A DNA stretch of 64,000 bases. Origin: Ochrobactrum chromiisoli (GTDB taxonomy: Bacteria > Pseudomonadota > Alphaproteobacteria > Rhizobiales > Rhizobiaceae). Both the position numbers and the translations under genes were made by a program. The stretch is from NCBI RefSeq assembly GCF_026241335.1, contig NZ_JAPHAV010000003.1, positions 186,001 to 250,000 of the forward strand, read 5' to 3'. The notes beneath the pieces are model-generated. The model saw only the letters and a program-made list of their open reading frames with translations, was not told where the DNA came from and searched no databases. Positions 17,016 through 26,434 of this stretch are shown piece by piece. Numbering within the stretch: position 1 is the first letter of the stretch; every line of letters starts with the position of its first letter.

Positions 17016-18986
17016 ATGTCGAACGTTTCCATGCAGTTTCCTGATGGCTCGGTGCGCGAATATGATGCCGCAACAACCGGTGCCGAACTCGCCGAATCGA
17101 TTTCCAAATCACTTGCCAAGAAAGCCGTGGCTTACGCCGTAGACGGTACCGTGCGTGATCTTTCAGATCCGCTTGGCGCTTCCGGTGCAATCGAAATTTT
17201 GACCCGTGAAGATCCACGTGCGCTTGAACTGATCCGTCACGATACGGCGCACGTTCTGGCCGAAGCTGTGCAGGAGCTTTTTCCGGGAACGCAGGTTACA
17301 ATCGGTCCAGTCATTGAGAACGGCTTTTATTACGACTTTGCGCGGAATGAACCTTTCACGCCCGATGATCTGCCGGTGATTGAAAAGAAGATGCGCGAAA
17401 TTATTCAGCGCAACAAGCCATTCACCAAGCAGGTGTGGTCGCGCGAGAAGGCCAAGCAGGTTTTTGCCGATAAGGGCGAAAGCTACAAGGTCGAACTCGT
17501 TGACGCGATCCCTGAAGGTCAGGATCTGAAAATCTACAATCAGGGCGAATGGTTCGATCTTTGCCGCGGTCCGCATATGGCGTCCACGGGCCAGATCGGC
17601 AATTCATTCAAGCTGATGAAGGTTGCTGGTGCCTACTGGCGCGGTGATGCCAACAATCCAATGCTGACCCGCATTTACGGTACGGCATTCGCCAATGATG
17701 CCGATCTCAACGCTTATCTTCATATGCTTGAAGAAGCGGAGAAGCGCGATCACCGCCGTCTGGGTCGTGAAATGGACCTGTTCCATTTCCAGGAAGAGGG
17801 TCCGGGCGTTGTTTTCTGGCACGCCAAAGGCTGGCGCATGTTCCAGACGCTCGTCGCTTATATGCGCCGTCGTCTCGACAGTCATGGCTATCAGGAAGTC
17901 AATGCACCGCAGGTGCTGGACAAGTCGCTTTGGGAGACATCCGGTCACTGGGGTTGGTATCGCGACAACATGTTCAAGGTGACTGTTGCCGGTGATGATA
18001 CCGACGATGATCGCGTGTTTGCATTGAAGCCTATGAACTGCCCAGGTCACGTTCAGATATTTAAGCATGGTCTTAAGTCTTACCGCGATCTGCCTATAAA
18101 GCTTGCAGAATTTGGTAATGTGCATCGCTACGAACCATCGGGGGCATTGCATGGCCTGATGCGTGTGCGTGGCTTCACGCAGGACGATGCGCATGTGTTC
18201 TGTACCGAAGAGCAGATGGCTGCTGAATGCCTGCGCATCAACGATCTCATTTTGTCGGTCTATAAAGATTTCGGCTTCAAGGAGATCACGATCAAGCTTT
18301 CGACGCGTCCTGAAAAGCGCGTTGGTTCGGATGAATTGTGGGATCGCGCTGAAAGCGTGATGATGACGGTTCTTGAGCAGATCAAGGAACAGTCGGACGA
18401 CATCAAGACTGGCATTCTGCCAGGTGAGGGTGCGTTCTACGGTCCGAAATTCGAATATACGCTGAAAGATGCGATTGGCCGTGAATGGCAGTGCGGAACG
18501 ACACAGGTTGATTTCAACCTGCCGGAACGTTTTGGCGCTTTCTACATCGACAGCAATTCGGAAAAGACGCAGCCGGTGATGATCCATCGCGCGATCTGCG
18601 GTTCAATGGAGCGTTTTCTCGGCATTCTGATCGAAAACTTCGCCGGTCACATGCCGCTGTGGTTTGCTCCGGTTCAGGTTGTTGTTGCGACGATTACCTC
18701 AGAAGCCGATGGCTATGCTGCGGAAGTTGCAGCCAAACTCAAGGCGGCAGGCTTGCAGGTCGTGACTGACACACGCAACGAGAAGATCAACTATAAGGTT
18801 CGCGAACATTCGGTTCAGAAGGTTCCGGTGATTCTCGTTTGCGGTATGCGTGAAGCGGAAGAAAAGACGGTTAATATGCGTCGTCTTGGCTCGCGCGATC
18901 AGGAATCCATGACGCTGGATGAAGCGATTGCTCGTCTGAGCGAAGAGGCAACACCGCCAGATCTCCTGCGTCTGCGCAACGCATAA
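17016..18986 (+). CDS. thrS: Threonyl-tRNA synthetase
   Basis: Class II aminoacyl-tRNA synthetase charging tRNA-Thr. From the ATG at 17016, placed 6 bases after AAGGAG, the protein is 656 aa; the ATG at 17013 is only 3 bases from the site. Domains in order: TGS (about residues 1-60, [13 protein letters not shown]), the editing domain with [10 protein letters not shown] and [10 protein letters not shown], the catalytic core with motif 2 [21 protein letters not shown] and motif 3 [14 protein letters not shown], and the C-terminal anticodon-binding domain ending at about 640. The 5' leader holds a hairpin (about 16936-16962) that is not a recognised class. Confidence 0.96.
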   Translation: MSNVSMQFPDGSVREYDAATTGAELAESISKSLAKKAVAYAVDGTVRDLSDPLGASGAIEILTREDPRALELIRHDTAHVLAEAVQELFPGTQVTIGPVIENGFYYDFARNEPFTPDDLPVIEKKMREIIQRNKPFTKQVWSREKAKQVFADKGESYKVELVDAIPEGQDLKIYNQGEWFDLCRGPHMASTGQIGNSFKLMKVAGAYWRGDANNPMLTRIYGTAFANDADLNAYLHMLEEAEKRDHRRLGREMDLFHFQEEGPGVVFWHAKGWRMFQTLVAYMRRRLDSHGYQEVNAPQVLDKSLWETSGHWGWYRDNMFKVTVAGDDTDDDRVFALKPMNCPGHVQIFKHGLKSYRDLPIKLAEFGNVHRYEPSGALHGLMRVRGFTQDDAHVFCTEEQMAAECLRINDLILSVYKDFGFKEITIKLSTRPEKRVGSDELWDRAESVMMTVLEQIKEQSDDIKTGILPGEGAFYGPKFEYTLKDAIGREWQCGTTQVDFNLPERFGAFYIDSNSEKTQPVMIHRAICGSMERFLGILIENFAGHMPLWFAPVQVVVATITSEADGYAAEVAAKLKAAGLQVVTDTRNEKINYKVREHSVQKVPVILVCGMREAEEKTVNMRRLGSRDQESMTLDEAIARLSEEATPPDLLRLRNA

Positions 18987-18990
18987 ACAA

Positions 18991-19015
18991 AAAGGCCCAC
19001 TTCAAGTGGGCCTTT
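18991..19015. terminator. Bidirectional terminator between thrS and a convergent gene
   Basis: AAAGGCCCACTT and AAGTGGGCCTTT form a near-perfect hairpin with an A-run before and TTTT after. It can end both thrS and the minus-strand secreted protein gene. Confidence 0.88.
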
Positions 19016-19037
19016 TCGCAATTTTACTGGAAATGCT

Positions 19038-20057
19038 TTAGTCCTGAGCGGCGTCGTTGTCTGTCAGTGCTTCCGACTCGCGGTTGGCGATGACTTCCAC
19101 TTCTTCATTGTGGCCCGAGGTCACTTTGAAGTCGCGCTGATAAATTCGGTCTTTGTTTTTCGCGATGGCGACATAGTCACCCTCGATGAGAACCATCGAT
19201 GAATAAGCGCCTGCGCTTTCACGAACCACATCACCCGAAGCATTGAGTATCGACCATGACGTGTCAGCGAGCGCTTCACCGCCTTTTTCACGCACCAGTT
19301 TTAGAATGACTTCCGCAGCGCGATGTTGAACTGTGGCTTCTGTCAGTTTGCCTGCCTCGACCCGAATATCGGCGCGGATTATCGCATTGGCCGTGCCATA
19401 ATTGGAGACAACGTGATAAGTGCCGCTGTTTAGCCGGATGATAGTATCCGGTTTTACATCGGGAACGATCAGCGAGCGTTCACTATTGTCCTCATCGGCA
19501 TAGATAGAGAAGCGAACAAGGTCGCTTTTGATTTTGCCGGCATCCGGCAGGACGGCGCTTAGCTTCATTCCGCCAGCATCAAGCGTCATGACTTCATGAC
19601 GAATGCCATTGGTGAGCGTAATGCGCTTGGTTGCGCCTGCACGGCCATATGCGGCATGAACCAGATAACTGCCTTCTGGCAGGTTGAAAACCGCGCTGCC
19701 ACCCTTTGACGATGCAATCAGCGCCAATTGCCCGTCCGGGCCAACCTCTGGCGCAAAAACACGCCAGACAAGCCCAGAGGGTATATCCGGCCCATCTTGA
19801 TTAAGACGGGCTTTCAGATCAAGCTCACTGGTTTTAACGAGAGGGTTGTTTTCAGGGCTGGACGGATTTGCATAGGGACTGAGTTTTGGCAGGTCGAGCT
19901 TTGGCTGCGGGAGGTCAGGCAGGCCGATTGTGCCGTTAATGTCCTGCGCAAGTGCCGGTGACGATGCAATCAGGGCAAGCGAAACAGCCGCTACAAGTGC
20001 CTTGCTGCGTGATAATTTCGTATGCTTTTTCTGAAACAGGTCTGAGCGATCTGACAT
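19038..20057 (-). CDS. Secreted protein of unknown function
   Basis: I do not recognise the family. From the ATG at 20057 it has 339 aa; a GTG at 20072 would add 5. Residues about 15-40 form a signal peptide (KALVAAVSLALIAS, cleaved near PALAQ). A Pro-rich linker (LPDLPQPKLDLPKLSPYAN) follows. Then come about three beta-rich segments with recurring patterns such as GSAVFNLPEGSYLVHAAYG, IRLNSGTYHVVSNYG and SSMVLIEGDYVAIAKN, which look like repeated prealbumin-like (carboxypeptidase-regulatory-type) beta-sandwich units. It is probably periplasmic. Convergent with thrS. Confidence 0.75.
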   Translation of the reverse strand: MSDRSDLFQKKHTKLSRSKALVAAVSLALIASSPALAQDINGTIGLPDLPQPKLDLPKLSPYANPSSPENNPLVKTSELDLKARLNQDGPDIPSGLVWRVFAPEVGPDGQLALIASSKGGSAVFNLPEGSYLVHAAYGRAGATKRITLTNGIRHEVMTLDAGGMKLSAVLPDAGKIKSDLVRFSIYADEDNSERSLIVPDVKPDTIIRLNSGTYHVVSNYGTANAIIRADIRVEAGKLTEATVQHRAAEVILKLVREKGGEALADTSWSILNASGDVVRESAGAYSSMVLIEGDYVAIAKNKDRIYQRDFKVTSGHNEEVEVIANRESEALTDNDAAQD

Positions 20058-20231
20058 GGTGATGTTTTGCACTCAAGCGCATGGCAAATTCAAGGCTAAA
20101 CTGACCGTTGTGTTTCAAATTTATCATTGCGCCTGACGCATCGTCATTGATTTTAGGCTTTACACCTTCATGATGTCGCGCGAGAAGAAGTCGCCTCCAT
20201 TGAAGTGGAGCGATTTATGCAGATTTGAGCG

Positions 20232-20831
20232 ATGAGGTTTCCCCCCGTGACACATCCGGTCTTTGAGTTTCTGGCGCAGCGCAGTTCCACGCCGATTTCC
20301 GCGATTTCCGAGCCAGCGCCGCAAGGTGCTGAGCTTGACGAATTGCTGAAAGTTGCAGCCCGCGTGCCTGATCATGGCCGTCTGACGCCATGGCGCTTCA
20401 TCCTGTATCGCGGTGATGTGCGCCATCAGGTTGGTGCATATCTTGCCAAGCGCGCTGAGGAGCGGGAAGGGCCGTTGCCCGATAGCCGCAGGGATCAGGA
20501 GCGCGCGCGTTTTGCACGTGCGCCATTGGTTGTTGGTGTTATCTCCTCACCGGTGGCGCATGAGCGTATCCCGGAATGGGAGCAGTTTCTTTCAGCTGGT
20601 GCGGTAGCCATGAACCTTTGCACGGCAGCCAATGCGCTCGGCTATGCAACGAACTGGATTACCAACTGGTATTCGGATGATGCACCGGCTCGCGCCTATC
20701 TCGGCCTTTCGCCAGACGAGCGGGTTGCGGGTTTTGTTCATGTTGGAACAGCGAAAAACAAAATGCCGGAACGCCCGCGTGCAGATATGGATAAGATTGT
20801 GTCCGATTATAATGGCCCGTGGTCATCTTGA
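20232..20831 (+). CDS. Nitroreductase-family FMN oxidoreductase
   Basis: 199 aa, similar in pattern to YdjA-type nitroreductases. FMN contacts are suggested by LAQRSSTPISAI (Arg and Ser near residue 16) and ARVPDHGRLTPWRF (about residue 47), and by NALGYATNWITNW (about residue 135). The electron acceptor is unknown. It precedes another flavin-binding gene by 41 bp on the same strand, so the two may form a small redox operon. Confidence 0.88.
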   Translation: MRFPPVTHPVFEFLAQRSSTPISAISEPAPQGAELDELLKVAARVPDHGRLTPWRFILYRGDVRHQVGAYLAKRAEEREGPLPDSRRDQERARFARAPLVVGVISSPVAHERIPEWEQFLSAGAVAMNLCTAANALGYATNWITNWYSDDAPARAYLGLSPDERVAGFVHVGTAKNKMPERPRADMDKIVSDYNGPWSS

Positions 20832-20872
20832 TGTTGAATATTAGCAAACTTGCTTAAACGCTGGAAAACCCG

Positions 20873-21484
20873 ATGTTTTATGAACCACAATCAGGTCATA
20901 ATCTGCCTCATAATCCATTCAAGGCGATCGTTGCACCACGCCCCATCGGCTGGATCGGAACACGTTCAAAGACGGGGGCCGTAAACCTCGCACCCTATTC
21001 CTTTTTCAATGCAGTATGTGACACGCCGCCGATGATCATGTTTTCATCCAGCGGGGTGAAAGACAGCGTGACATTTATTGAGGAAACGGGTGAATTTACA
21101 GCCAGTCTGGTCAGTGATCATCTTAAAGAGCATATGAATGCAACATCGGTAAATGCCCCGCGCGGTATCAGCGAGTTTTCATATGCCGGACTGACTGCCG
21201 CCCCAAGCAAGCTCATCGCAGCGCCCTTTGTACAAGAGGCCTATGCGGCCCTTGAATGTGTGGCCGTTGAAGTTCAAAATTTGCAGGACAAAGAGGGCAG
21301 GCGAACCGATAATTACATGGTGATCGGCGAAGTTGTTGGTGTTCACATTGATGAATCCGTGCTGACAGACGGCCTGTTCGACATCCGAAAAGCCAAGCCG
21401 GTAACACGCCTTGGCTATATGGATTATGCGACCACGCAAGAGGTCTATCAGATGACCCGCCCAAAATGGGTAGATAAGTCGTGA
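20873..21484 (+). CDS. Flavin reductase-like domain protein
   Basis: 203 aa split-barrel FMN-binding protein. The N-terminal NPFKAIVAPRPIGWIGTRS and LAPYSFFNAVCDTPPMIMFSS (about residues 16-60) are the typical signature of the flavin reductase-like family. These proteins either reduce free flavin or bind FMN as a stable cofactor. The gene follows a nitroreductase gene at 41 bp and converges on mazG with a shared terminator hairpin. Confidence 0.87.
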   Translation: MFYEPQSGHNLPHNPFKAIVAPRPIGWIGTRSKTGAVNLAPYSFFNAVCDTPPMIMFSSSGVKDSVTFIEETGEFTASLVSDHLKEHMNATSVNAPRGISEFSYAGLTAAPSKLIAAPFVQEAYAALECVAVEVQNLQDKEGRRTDNYMVIGEVVGVHIDESVLTDGLFDIRKAKPVTRLGYMDYATTQEVYQMTRPKWVDKS

Positions 21485-21486
21485 GG

Positions 21487-21513
21487 AAAGGGGCTGATTA
21501 AAGCCCCTTTTTC
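21487..21513. terminator. Shared terminator with the mazG stop codon in its loop
   Basis: AAAGGGGCT (21487-21495) and AGCCCCTTT (21502-21510) form a hairpin followed by TT. The minus-strand mazG stop codon (21498-21500) lies in the loop, so the right arm is mazG coding sequence. It would terminate the flavin reductase gene on the plus strand and mazG just past its stop on the minus strand. Confidence 0.75.
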
Positions 21514-22322
21514 TTCGCCTCGACCCAAATGGCTTCCATATCATCAAGCTGGGCTGATTCGAGATTGCCACCGGATTCTTTGAGCGATTTTTCGATATAA
21601 TCGAAGCGGCGCTTGAACTTGTCATTGGTGGCGATCAATGCGGTTTCGGGGTCGATTTCCAGATGCCTGCCGAGGTTGACCATCGCGAAAAGAAGATCGC
21701 CATATTCCTCCTGAATATGGGCCTTGTCGTGAGATGCCATTGCCTCTTTGAGTTCTGCGGTTTCCTCGGCAATCTTGTCAAGGATGGGGGCTGCTTCAGA
21801 CCAGTCGAAGCCAACCTTGGCAGCTTTTTGCTGGAGCTTTAATGCGCGCAACAGGGCAGGGAAGGCCTTCGGAATATCATCTAGATAGCGGGTTTTCTCG
21901 ACCGTTTCCAAACCAAGCTTTGCGCGGCGTTCTGCGCGCTCTGCTTTTTCCTCAGCCTTGATGCGGTTCCATGATCCCTTGGCCAGGCCTGCGCTTCTGG
22001 CTTCTTCATCGCCAAATACATGCGGGTGGCGACGGATCATTTTGCGCGTGATGGCTTCGACCACATCACCAAAGGCGAACTGGCCCTGTTCTTCCGCCAT
22101 GCGCGAATGAAACACCACCTGCAACAACAGATCACCAAGCTCTTCGCGCAAATCATCCACATCATCGCGTTCGATGGCGTCGAGAACCTCATAGACCTCT
22201 TCAAGCGTATAGGGTGCAATCGATTGCGATGTCTGTTCAACGTCCCATGGGCAGCCAGTTTCTGGATTGCGCAGGGCGATCATGATTTCGAGAAGACGGT
22301 CAATATTGCGGGAAGGTTCCAT
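21498..22322 (-). CDS. mazG: Nucleoside triphosphate pyrophosphohydrolase MazG
   Basis: 274 aa with two MazG domains. Each has the helical EExxE...ExxD metal-binding pattern: LEEVYEVLDAI with LREELGDLLLQ (about residues 37-68), and AEETAELKEAM with IQEEYGDLLFA (about residues 186-215). The enzyme removes pyrophosphate from (d)NTPs and helps clear aberrant nucleotides. It is convergent with the flavin reductase gene and divergent from galE. Confidence 0.94.
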   Translation of the reverse strand: MEPSRNIDRLLEIMIALRNPETGCPWDVEQTSQSIAPYTLEEVYEVLDAIERDDVDDLREELGDLLLQVVFHSRMAEEQGQFAFGDVVEAITRKMIRRHPHVFGDEEARSAGLAKGSWNRIKAEEKAERAERRAKLGLETVEKTRYLDDIPKAFPALLRALKLQQKAAKVGFDWSEAAPILDKIAEETAELKEAMASHDKAHIQEEYGDLLFAMVNLGRHLEIDPETALIATNDKFKRRFDYIEKSLKESGGNLESAQLDDMEAIWVEAKKKGL

Positions 22323-22473
22323 CTTCGCTCCATAAAAAGTGATGAGGCACTGTTCGGGTAATTTGCGAGAATTGTATGGACCGGGTTGCAGTCCGCTTCG
22401 GTTTTGGCATAGTCAGCACAAAGACCGGGATCGCATATCAAGGCGATATGTTCAACAAGCAGGTATTGAGAGA

Positions 22474-23487
22474 ATGACGATTCTTGTAACGGGTGGTGCC
22501 GGATATATCGGTTCGCATACATGCGTGCAGTTGATTGAAGCTGGCCATGATGTTGTTGTGGTCGATAATTTTGATAACAGCAGCCCGGAATCACTCCACC
22601 GTGTAGAGAGAATTACCGGCCGGGCACCGATCCGTGAGCCGGGCGACATTCGGGATCGTGCGCTTCTTGAACAGATTATTAAGCGCCATAAATGCACGGC
22701 CGTTATTCATTTTGCTGGCCTCAAGGCCGTTGGTGAATCGAACGAAAAGCCGCTGCATTATTACGATTGCAATGTGGTTGGCACGCTGCGTTTGTTGCAG
22801 GCAATGGAAGCGACGGGTGTTAAGACACTTGTTTTCAGCTCGTCGGCAACGGTTTATGGCGAACCGGAAAAGCTGCCGATTACCGAAGACCAGCCACTTT
22901 CTGCGACTAATCCTTATGGGCGGACAAAGCTGATCATCGAAGAGATGCTGCGCGATCTTTATAACAGTGATAAGAGCTGGAAAATTGCCATTTTGCGCTA
23001 TTTCAATCCGGTAGGTGCGCATGAAAGCGGTCTGATCGGTGAAGATCCCAAAGGGATTCCAAACAATCTGATGCCGATCATTGCGCAGGTGGCAACCGGT
23101 CGCCGCGAAAAGCTCCATATCTGGGGCAATGATTACGATACGCCCGATGGCACCGGCGTGCGTGATTATATTCATGTGGTTGATCTTGCGGCCGGACACC
23201 TGAAAGCACTGAAAAAGCTGGATGAACCGACGTGTTTCTCTGTCAATCTCGGGACAGGGCACGGCTACAGTGTTCTTGATGTGGTTAAGGCTTTTGAGCA
23301 CGTCTCAAACCGTGAGATCAAATATGAGCTTTCACCGCGCCGTCCCGGTGATGTGGCAGAATGCTATGCTGACCCGGCTTTTGCGCGTGATTTTCTTGGC
23401 TGGACTGCTCAGAAGGATTTGCGCGAAATGTGCAAAGACATGTGGAACTGGCAATCGAAGAATCCTGACGGATACAATGTAGATTGA
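22474..23487 (+). CDS. galE: UDP-glucose 4-epimerase
   Basis: Interconverts UDP-glucose and UDP-galactose, supplying galactose for envelope glycans. 337 aa from the ATG that opens MTILVTGGAGYIGSH, the NAD-binding Gly motif. The open frame continues upstream to a GTG near mazG but nothing family-like precedes residue 1. The catalytic Ser/Tyr/Lys set is in FSSSATVYG (about residue 122) and NPYGRTK (about residue 147). It stands alone. Confidence 0.95.
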   Translation: MTILVTGGAGYIGSHTCVQLIEAGHDVVVVDNFDNSSPESLHRVERITGRAPIREPGDIRDRALLEQIIKRHKCTAVIHFAGLKAVGESNEKPLHYYDCNVVGTLRLLQAMEATGVKTLVFSSSATVYGEPEKLPITEDQPLSATNPYGRTKLIIEEMLRDLYNSDKSWKIAILRYFNPVGAHESGLIGEDPKGIPNNLMPIIAQVATGRREKLHIWGNDYDTPDGTGVRDYIHVVDLAAGHLKALKKLDEPTCFSVNLGTGHGYSVLDVVKAFEHVSNREIKYELSPRRPGDVAECYADPAFARDFLGWTAQKDLREMCKDMWNWQSKNPDGYNVD

Positions 23488-23690
23488 TTTTTCAAAGCCG
23501 CTCGCTTTGGTGGAATTATGTTGCAAACTCCCTGAAAAGTGAACGGATCAGCCCTCCAGCCTGTCCTTTCGTGTTGTGCCTGCTTTTGATGGGGCTATTA
23601 CAAGCGGGAAATAATTGCTCATGATGAAAGCGCCCCAACCCATTCGAAACGAGGGCTTTCAGATTGATGCGCTGAAGGACTGACGAGATA

Positions 23691-24677
23691 ATGCGTTTTC
23701 TACCCGATAAGTTCACCTGCATGTTGATCGCAACGATTGTGCTTGCATCAGTCCTTCCTGTGCAGGGTGATTTTGCTGTTTGGTTTGCCATTGCGACCAA
23801 GGTCGCGGTGGGGCTTTTGTTCTTCCTTCATGGTGCGCGGCTATCGCGTGAAGCCGTCATTGCCGGTGTCATTCACTGGAGGCTGCATCTGGTGGTAGGC
23901 TGCGCAACATTCGTTCTTTTCCCAATTCTGGGACTTGTTGCTGGCTGGACAATTCCGGGGCTCGCGCAGTCTCCGTTTTACCTTGGTATTCTTTATCTCT
24001 GTGTGTTGCCGTCCACTGTGCAATCATCCATCGCTTTTACGTCAATGGCTGGCGGTAATGTGTCGGCAGCGATTGTTTCGGCGTCCGCATCCAATATTTT
24101 CGGTATGTTTCTGACACCATTGCTGGTGGGATTGCTTTTTGCTGTTAAAGGCAGCGGTGGAATTTCGATCGATGCGCTCCAGTCGATTTTGCTGCAATTG
24201 CTTGCGCCCTTTGTGCTGGGGCAGATTTTGCAGCCATGGATCGGTCATTTCATGCGTCGCCATAGCAAAGCGCTTGGTTTTGTCGATCGCGGTTCCATCC
24301 TTATGGTCGTCTATCTGGCTTTCAGCGAGGCCATTGTTGAAGGCCTTTGGCGCACGGTTTCGTGGAATGATCTCGGCGTGATGTTTGGTGTGAATATAAT
24401 GCTTCTGGTCATCGTGATGCTGGCGACGTGGTATGGCAGCAAGTGGCTGGGCTTTCATCGTGCCGATCGTATCACCATCATGTTCTGCGGCTCCAAAAAG
24501 AGCCTTGCCAGTGGTGCACCCATGGCAAGCGCCATCTTTGCAGGTGCGAATGTTGGCAGTGTCGTGCTGCCGCTGATGCTGTTTCACCAAATTCAGCTTA
24601 TGGCCTGCGCTGTTATTGCGCGCAGGCTTGCAGAGCATAAACCCAGCGCCACGATAAAAGCAGCTGCTGCGGAGTAG
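23691..24677 (+). CDS. Bile acid:sodium symporter-family transporter (SBF-like, YfeH type)
   Basis: 328 aa with about 9-10 hydrophobic helices. The start region MRFLPDKFTCMLIATIVLAS and LFFLHGARLSREAV, and the discontinuous-helix segments LPSTVQSSIAFTSMAGGNVSAA and GSKKSLASGAPMASAIF, match the SBF-like branch of the bile/arsenite/riboflavin transporter superfamily. The second half contains the conserved MFCGSKKSL. The substrate is unknown. The preceding 200 bp show no feature I can name. Confidence 0.88.
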   Translation: MRFLPDKFTCMLIATIVLASVLPVQGDFAVWFAIATKVAVGLLFFLHGARLSREAVIAGVIHWRLHLVVGCATFVLFPILGLVAGWTIPGLAQSPFYLGILYLCVLPSTVQSSIAFTSMAGGNVSAAIVSASASNIFGMFLTPLLVGLLFAVKGSGGISIDALQSILLQLLAPFVLGQILQPWIGHFMRRHSKALGFVDRGSILMVVYLAFSEAIVEGLWRTVSWNDLGVMFGVNIMLLVIVMLATWYGSKWLGFHRADRITIMFCGSKKSLASGAPMASAIFAGANVGSVVLPLMLFHQIQLMACAVIARRLAEHKPSATIKAAAAE

Positions 24678-24775
24678 GGGCCTTCGCGCATTATCTTTTT
24701 GCGGTTTGCTTGTCATACCGGGAAAGAAAATCTACAGAGAAATTCCAATCGGTCGTGTCGGGAAAGGCAAGTTTT

Positions 24776-25606
24776 ATGGCGGACAAGAACAAAGAGACTT
24801 TCGATCAGGAAGCGCTTGCAGAAGCCTATAATCTCGCGCTTTCGCTCGAAAAATCCGGCGATCTGGATGCTGCGGCCAAAGCTTATGAGGACGTGTTGCG
24901 CATTGATCCCGATGATCATGGTGGTGCTGCGGTCCGCCTCGCAAGCATGGGGCGCGGATCCGTTCCGCCAAAAGCGCCGGATGCCTATGTGTCGACGTTG
25001 TTTGATCAGCATGCAGAGATGTTCGACACAATTCTTGTCGATCAGCTTGGCTATGATGTGCCATTGCAGTTGCGTGAAATGCTTCTCGAAATGGATGAAG
25101 AGTTTCAGGCGGAACGCATGCTGGATCTTGGCTGCGGCACCGGGCTTTCAGCCGATGCGCTTGATGATATGGCCGAACACAAGACTGGCGTTGATATCTC
25201 TGAAAACATGATCGAAGTTGCTTATGACAAAGGCGATTATGATGCGCTTTTTGTGGGCGAAGCCGTCAAGTTTCTTGAAAACACGCAGGAAGACGCCTGG
25301 GATTTGATCGTCGCGACCGATGTGCTGCCTTATATGGGGGAACTCGAAGCGTTTTTTGCGGGCGTTGCCAGGCATCTTAAGGCAGACGGATATTTCTGCT
25401 TCTCCAGCGAAACGCAAAGCGATGCGCGATTTGCGGATCGTCACTTCATGGTTGGTGATTTCCAGCGTTTTGCACATGCACAGTCTTATGTCCGCTCGCA
25501 GTTGTCTGAGCATGGAATGGACTGCATTCGCTGCGAAGATATCACTGTGCGCAGTGAGCAAGGCTCGCCAGTACCAGGGCATCTTTATATCGCTAAACGC
25601 CGCTAA
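24776..25606 (+). CDS. Class I SAM-dependent methyltransferase with N-terminal TPR
   Basis: 276 aa from the ATG after GGAAAGG; a longer frame to 24710 lacks a ribosome site. Residues about 15-50 form a TPR-like helical pair (AYNLALSLEKSGDLDAAAKA). The methyltransferase core follows, with motif I MLDLGCGTGLSADAL (about residue 118) and VDISENMIEVA (about residue 140). The combination resembles a family of TPR-containing methyltransferases whose substrates are unknown. It is a single gene between the SBF transporter and a lipoprotein. Confidence 0.85.
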   Translation: MADKNKETFDQEALAEAYNLALSLEKSGDLDAAAKAYEDVLRIDPDDHGGAAVRLASMGRGSVPPKAPDAYVSTLFDQHAEMFDTILVDQLGYDVPLQLREMLLEMDEEFQAERMLDLGCGTGLSADALDDMAEHKTGVDISENMIEVAYDKGDYDALFVGEAVKFLENTQEDAWDLIVATDVLPYMGELEAFFAGVARHLKADGYFCFSSETQSDARFADRHFMVGDFQRFAHAQSYVRSQLSEHGMDCIRCEDITVRSEQGSPVPGHLYIAKRR

Positions 25607-25800
25607 AACGGCATGATGATACGTCCGGTTGTTCCATAATCCATATTATGCAATTCAATCTTATGACGGCAATATACAGATGCGACACATGGGCAAATTA
25701 GAGATGCGACCTTTCTAGGCCGCTTGAGTTTATAAGAATATACTCATACATAGCTCATGGTATTGAGCTTGCAGATTATTTTATGGAGAGGATGAGTTTC

Positions 25801-26046
25801 ATGGGTAAAATTTCAGTCTTGCTGATCGCAATGCTAATCATGGCGGGATGCACAACTTCAGAGAAAGACGTCAGTATCGGAACTGTTGCTGGTGCCGCGA
25901 TCGGCGGAATCGCTGGAGGTGGCCGTGGCGCACTGATTGGTGCCGGAGCGGGTGCGATTGGTGGTTTACTTGTTCGCAATCTGCGCAACGGTAAATGCGA
26001 ATACAGAAACAGCCGTGGCCAGATTTACACTGCACGCTGCCGTTAA
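25801..26046 (+). CDS. Small outer-membrane-type lipoprotein with glycine zipper
   Basis: 81 aa from the third of three in-frame ATGs, which has GAGAGG 9 bases upstream. A lipobox LIMAGC ends the signal peptide, so the Cys at about residue 18 is lipidated. Next comes a glycine zipper (GTVAGAAIGGIAGGGRGALIGAGAGAIGGLL written in segments of G-x3-G spacing), typical of small envelope lipoproteins that insert in or span the outer membrane. A C-terminal CEYRNSRGQIYTARCR has two Cys. An inverted repeat follows the stop. Confidence 0.85.
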   Translation: MGKISVLLIAMLIMAGCTTSEKDVSIGTVAGAAIGGIAGGGRGALIGAGAGAIGGLLVRNLRNGKCEYRNSRGQIYTARCR

Positions 26047-26057
26047 AATAATAGCAA

Positions 26058-26080
26058 GGCAGGGCTTTAATGGCCCTGCC
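26058..26080 (+). terminator. Hairpin after the lipoprotein gene
   Basis: GGCAGGGC (26058-26065) pairs with GCCCTGCC (26073-26080). There is no immediate T-run, so it may be a weak terminator or a 3' mRNA-stabilising hairpin. Confidence 0.55.
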
Positions 26081-26434
26081 CTGTACATGGATTTTATAAA
26101 AAACAATACCCTTTAATTTGCATATTTTACGAACGGTATATTTTATGACCGACATCAATGCGATTGCCGGTTGGGGTCTTCAATACGAATGTTCGCAGGT
26201 CAAAGCCCTTATCCTGCAAGGCCTTTAGCAGGTTCTGTTTGATCGCAATCATTTCTCTTATTACGGATTTCAACAGGGCTGCTGATTGTCGATCTAAGAC
26301 CAAAGCATGCGTGTAATCGTTGTTGACTTGCGCTATTACCCCCATGCGCCGAATCCGATCGTCAGCTTAAATGCTTCGCGCACCGGAGAGTGTTGTTTCC
26401 GGCCTAAAGCCGGTCTCCAAGGAAGGTAGATTAC
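26081..26434. other. Intergenic region with a structured leader for the CoA-transferase gene
   Basis: The right part holds a hairpin CCGGC (26399-26403)/GCCGG (26409-26413), extendable by GGAGA/TCTCC with a bulge, just before the AAGGAAGG ribosome site of the next gene. A minus-strand frame at 26127-26345 (72 aa) is open but has no ribosome site and no family I know; I do not count it as a gene. Confidence 0.5.

Noticed and set aside
26127-26345. 72-aa minus-strand ORF
   Set aside because: No ribosome site, no recognisable motif, and it lies in a leader region; kept only as a note.
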